Assembly (NCBI RefSeq): GCF_010015445.1
Contig: NC_053126.1
Location: 5,142,749-5,206,748 of the forward strand
DNA length: 64,000 nt
Direction: 5' to 3'
DNA from: Perca fluviatilis
Lineage: Eukaryota > Chordata > Actinopteri > Perciformes > Percidae
Positions 59,737 through 64,000 of this stretch are shown here, piece after piece. The stretch's first letter is position 1, and each line of letters starts with the position of its first letter. The position numbers were made by a program, and so were the translations under genes. The notes under the pieces are model-generated. The model did not search any database. It was not told the DNA's origin and saw only the letters and a program-made list of their open reading frames with translations.

Positions 59737-59914
59737 GTGAGAATGACCTTATTGTCTTTTATTGTTGCATTGCATTTCTGCAAAATCTGCAAAACTAAAG
59801 TAAAACATAAGCACACTCTCTCTAATTGATGAAAAAGAGATGCATCTTGCTGAACAATTCACTTTTTCAATACTATTAATATTCTGTATTCTGTTCTATA
59901 TTGATGTATCGGTA

Positions 59915-61044
59915 TTACAGTTTTTTCCGATTGCTAAACGACAGTGGACACAACTGGAGTCACATGTGCAAAACTCAAACTACAGTCTGCACTACCAACA
60001 GTCACCTGAGCTAAACAGTTCACATCAGCTGCAAAACAGGCTCAGTGCAGCCAAACACTATGCACAAGCCTCACTGAGATAACACACACTGTCACTCAGA
60101 ACATACTGAGAGTAAAAACACTAGTGTCAAACACCAATACACAAATTACAAACTTTCTCATCTTTACAGTTTGAGTGACTTCACACTACTCAATAGTTTA
60201 TTTAAGGAAAAGATATAGATTGTATACTACACCAATTTTTACGTCAGGTAAACAAGAAGGAATGAAAATTTTCTTCAATATAGTATTTTGTCTCTAGTAA
60301 TTTATGAAATTACTGGGGAAAAAAACTAAAGGTACATACGTAACAGTACCAAAGAATAGTGTGACTAATCCTGCCTCGCTCCAGCATCATGTGGCAAGTT
60401 TTCTTCATCACATTGGATGTCTGCATCATCTCTAAATACAAATTCATTGCTTTCACCTCTATTACTTTCTGAAAAACAGTAAGAACGCAGTTTTACTATT
60501 GTAAAGATATAGTGTTTTTCACTTTTTTTATAGCTGTGTACATAACCTCAGACATCTTACCTGGACATATTGGTATCTTTGCTCTTTTACCTGTTTCTCT
60601 CAAACAGTACAGTGTATAATTGTTTCATTCTTATTTGGGGTTTGTATACAAAAAAGTCTTTCTGAGCTTTCTCTGTATAAATACCATATATGTTCACTAA
60701 CTAGTCTAAAACAAGACACCTGCTTAGGCTTTCAGCTAAAATTGCAATCAGCAGTGTTTGATAGGCACCAGACTGAAATCTATTCTGTTTTGAATGTGTG
60801 GTTAACAGTTTTGACAGCAGTTTGTTAGCATTTGAACAAAGTGCTGTAAATCCACAGTGTTGTGCACATTGTGGTTAAAGTCATGGGATAAGTGTGTAGA
60901 GTTTTGAAAACTGCGTTCAAGCAATGAAAAAACAACTAGAGTTTGGTCCACATGAACTGCTGCTGTGCAGACTGTAGTTAGAGTTTTGCACATGTGACTC
61001 CAGTTGTGCCCACTGTCGTTTAGCAATCGAAAAAAACTGTAACA
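59915..61044. mobile_element. Second TA-flanked inverted-repeat transposon
   Basis: Ends TACAGTTTTTTCCGATTGC and GCAATCGAAAAAAACTGTA with long arms (AAACGACAGTGG, CACATGTGCAAAACTC, ACAGTCTGCAC). TA duplications and terminal CAGTTTTTT match the 49,997 element, but the arm interiors differ, so they are separate subfamilies. The minus strand near 60,365-60,430 reads like an acidic transposase C-terminus. Confidence 0.75.
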
Positions 61045-62729
61045 ATCTAATAATGTCATTTATAATACTATATCAGTCACAGGGGGCATTTTTCTGCGGG
61101 ACAAGTAGGCTACTTTTTAAAAAAATGATTTTGAATGAGAACCTTTTCTTGAAATGAAACATTTTCTTCCATCACATGAAAGTAATATAAAACAAAAAAA
61201 GAGAGTACAGAATAATCAAATACCGACTATCCAAACACCACTGTCCATCTGGTCACACCATCAAATATTTGCCTTTACAATACACACTGACATCTTCTTG
61301 CATGTTACAGCCCTCACCTACATGTCTCTGCCATTATAATGTATCTGTCCTCACTTTGTCTGTTTATTTGTGTCCACCTCTCAGTCTGACCAAGTATATC
61401 ACGTACAGTATATTTGTACATAGTCCCTTCTGTGTGAGCAGGATATTGTCCCTCTATGATGTCTGCCTGGTCCATGTAACTGTGGTAGCTAAAGCTCAGT
61501 ATCTCCCCCAGCTGTGTACAGTTATTGATGGCTGAGAAGTTGCATCTCCAAACCAAATTTGACAAGTTGCACCAAGATTTGAAGATGAACATTTTACACA
61601 TAAGGATTTACAAAATAAAGAACTGTTAAACACGTCCTGAGAGTTATACAGATCATTAGAAAAACCCTTTAGTCCACATTGATCCCAGAGGCTAACGCAG
61701 AGCATCACTGAATCATTTGAGGATACAATTGTACTTAAACATTTGATTTTTGTTTGAGAGCAACAAGAAATGCATTAACTGTTGTGTGAAAAACACCTAT
61801 TGCTTTCAGTGCACACAGTGTTTTAAAGGGATGATAGAATGCAAAACCGATTTTACCTTATAAATAATGACAGTTTAGTGGGTAAGTAGGACATACACAG
61901 AACCTCTAAATCCCATTGACACCTCTTTCCTCTGCAAATCTCACAATTTGAAACTGCCTCTGAAAACGGGCAAATCTCAACAAGCTGCCTAGTTGACGTC
62001 AACTCGGTGGCTCCTCCTCATTTGGCACTAGTCTCTATGTTTGACATGCCCCAACATTTACATAGGCTACACAACTGACCTGAGATCAGTTAGTCTTCTG
62101 ACTCTAGGTCGGGCAGATCTCAGAAATTGTATACATTGTTCATCTGCTATTTTACCATTAAATTAACTTCTGAGACTTTTCTATGCGAGAAATCAACTAT
62201 GTAGAGGTCAAATATGGGCCGTTTTACGAAAATTGATGTCTAATTGCAAATTTTGTCCGACTGTGTGTCGGAGTTCAGTGGCCGGTGCTGCCTGCGTAAC
62301 TGCCTCGCTGCCCGGCCTGCCTTCCTTCACAGACCCCGGCCTGCTGTGAGGTAGATAGAGCTCCGTCAGGGCTGGCAGCCCACGGCACTCCATACCCGTG
62401 CAAAGTCACCAATTTTTGGGGCTAATGGACTACCAAACGCCGCTGCCTGGACAGAGCTCCAGGACCTGCAGCTCCCCTCTTCCTGCAAGCTAAATGCCCG
62501 ATGTATGTGAGTGAGAGCGCGGTCAGCGAGCTTGTTACGCCAGCAATCTCTTACCACAGGTTCCTGTTAATCTTATAATGTGTGTAATTATAATGTGTTG
62601 AGTTATTTAAACAAACGATCGGTGAAATAAACGCCTCTTGTCCGTGAGTCTCATTGATAGAGCCTGCGGCTGGATGTAGCTCTATCAATGAGAGCTAGCT
62701 AGCCTCCTCTTAGAATACCTCTGAAATTC

Positions 62730-63450
62730 ACAAAATTATAAAATTTAAATCGGACACCGTTGTTAGCTTTATAAGACCTTGGGTAGAGGTTATACAAGTG
62801 GCGTGACGAAATTCAAACTGTAAATATACACGAATTACGCCGAAAATGAAGCTAACTATCCGTGATTTGTAGCTACACATAGCTAGGATTGAAGGGACAG
62901 TCGCACCTAACGAAACCCTTACAGTTCACAAATATTCATTAACTTGAAATCGGACACCGTTGTTAGCTTTATAAGACCTTTAGGTAGATGTTGTATAAGT
63001 GGCGTGATGAAATTCAAACTGTAAATATACTCAAATTATGTCGAAAATGAAGCTAACTAGCCGCAATCTGTACACATACGATTGAAGGGACAGTCGCAGC
63101 TAACGAAACCCCTAGCTAGCTAGTGTTCACAAAAATTCATTAAATTGAAATCTGACACCATTGTTAGCTTTATAAGACCTTGGGGTAGCTGTGATATAAG
63201 TGCCGTAACGAAATTCAAACTGTAAATATAGCTACTATAGTTATGCTGAAAGTGTAGCAAGCTAGCAGCCATCTTTTCCCATTGTATTGAATCGGACGTA
63301 TAGCTAGCTAGCTGCTCCTCCTAAAAAAAACGCCTGACGTTCATAAAAATGCCTTACATTGAAAACGGACACAACGTTAGCTTTGTAAGACCTTGGGGTA
63401 GCTGTGATATAGTGACGAAATTCAAACTGTAAATATAATATAGTTATGCC
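62730..63450. repeat. Four tandem ~200-bp units inside the palindrome
   Basis: CGGACACCGTTGTTAGCTTT or close variants at 62,751, 62,951, 63,151 and 63,366; spacing 200, 200 and 215. Each unit also has GACGAAATTCAAACTGTAAATA. Confidence 0.9.
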
Positions 63451-63730
63451 GGCAGCCGGCCGCGGAGACCCGTAGTGCAGTAATCCACAAATGGTAACTT
63501 TGCCCTGGGTATGGAGCTCAGCAGGCTGCCACTTTCTCGTCAGACTGTGTGGAGCGCCTAAATTCCGACAGGTCTTACCAAATTTGCAATTATCTAGCCA
63601 TTAATTTTCGTAAAACGGCCCATATTTGAGCTTTATATATTATATATATATATTTATTTCTCGCATAAAAAAGTCTCAGAAGTGAATTTGGTAATGAAAC
63701 ATTGCAGTGTTTGGAATATGAGATTCTGTC

Positions 63731-64000
63731 GCTTCTCTAATGTGTGTGTATGGGGGATTCGCTCAACCAATCAGCGTGCGTCTCTAATGTGTGTGTATGG
63801 GGGTTTCGCTCAACCAATCAGCGTGCGTTTCTAATGTGTGTGTGTATGGGGGTTTCGCTCAACCAATCAGCGTGCGTCTCTAATGTGTGTGTATGGGGGT
63901 TTCGCTCAACCAATCAGCGTGCGTTTCTAATGTGTGTGTGTATGGGGGTTTCGCTCAACCAATCAGTGTGTGTCTCTAATGTGTGTGTATGGGGGTTTCG
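63731..64000. repeat. 47/49-bp tandem array with CCAAT box in each unit, open at window end
   Basis: TCTAATGTGTG starts at 63,736, 63,783, 63,830, 63,879, 63,926 and 63,975: spacings 47, 47, 49, 47, 49, set by one extra TG. Each unit carries CTCAACCAATCAGCGTGCG (one variant). The array continues beyond 64,000. Confidence 0.95.

Larger units (their letters stand above)
61829..64000. mobile_element. Large palindromic repeat, runs past the window end
   Basis: Begins GGGATGATAGAATGCAAAAC as at 11,955. The block 62,170-62,260 (CTATGCGAGAAATCAACT, GGGCCGTTTTACGAAAATTG) recurs inverted at 63,590-63,690, so the element is a hairpin whose right arm is cut by the window edge. Four ~200-bp tandem units lie in the loop. 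Confidence 0.7.

Overview
The window is nuclear DNA of a ray-finned fish, probably a percomorph teleost. It has spliced genes with GT/AG introns, many tRNA-derived SINEs, (AC)n microsatellites, many short inverted-repeat DNA transposons and LINE tails. There is no prokaryotic operon structure. No species can be named from the sequence alone.

Left part (1-19,260, minus strand): one 24-exon gene, card10 (CARMA3), read right to left from an ATG at 18,951 to a TAG at 371. The exons encode, in order, a CARD, a long coiled coil, a serine-rich linker, a PDZ domain, an SH3-like segment and a guanylate-kinase-like C-terminus, about 1,041 residues in all. All splice phases fit except one, between exons 21 and 22. 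The introns carry many repeats.

Middle part (19,260-44,360): an intergenic stretch with no recognisable gene leads to cdc42ep1 (Borg5/CEP1) on the plus strand. Its coding exons are 37,197-37,647 and 42,992-43,617, and it has probable 5' non-coding exons near 30,229, 35,569 and 37,100. The head-to-head card10/cdc42ep1 pair matches the CARD10-CDC42EP1 neighbourhood on human 22q13, which supports both names. Two copies of a transposon carrying an expanded 46-bp minisatellite (17 and 9 units) lie in opposite orientation at 22.7-24.1 kb and 34.3-35.2 kb.

Right part (44,560-64,000): mostly nested transposons around one small gene at 48,784-52,256. That gene encodes a degenerate AIG1/GIMAP-type domain that has lost its nucleotide-binding P-loop. 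A second, apparently frameshifted unit of the same family follows and is split from its next exon by a 7.2-kb nest. The nest can be peeled apart by its target-site duplications: a foldback element (8-bp TSD) was hit in its left arm by a second foldback (6-bp TSD TATTTG), which itself contains a hAT-like element (7-bp TSD). A further hAT-like element (8-bp TSD CTCACACC) sits in the first foldback's right arm. The window ends inside a palindromic repeat with four ~200-bp units and a tandem array whose units each hold a CCAAT-box sequence.

Working together: CARD10 is a scaffold that joins receptor/PKC signals to BCL10-MALT1 and NF-kB, and CDC42EP1 is a Cdc42 effector acting on actin and septins. 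Their adjacency reflects conserved synteny rather than a shared pathway. Nothing here proves a new biological system. The most unusual items are the datable transposon nest, the P-loop-less GIMAP-like gene and the motif-bearing tandem arrays.
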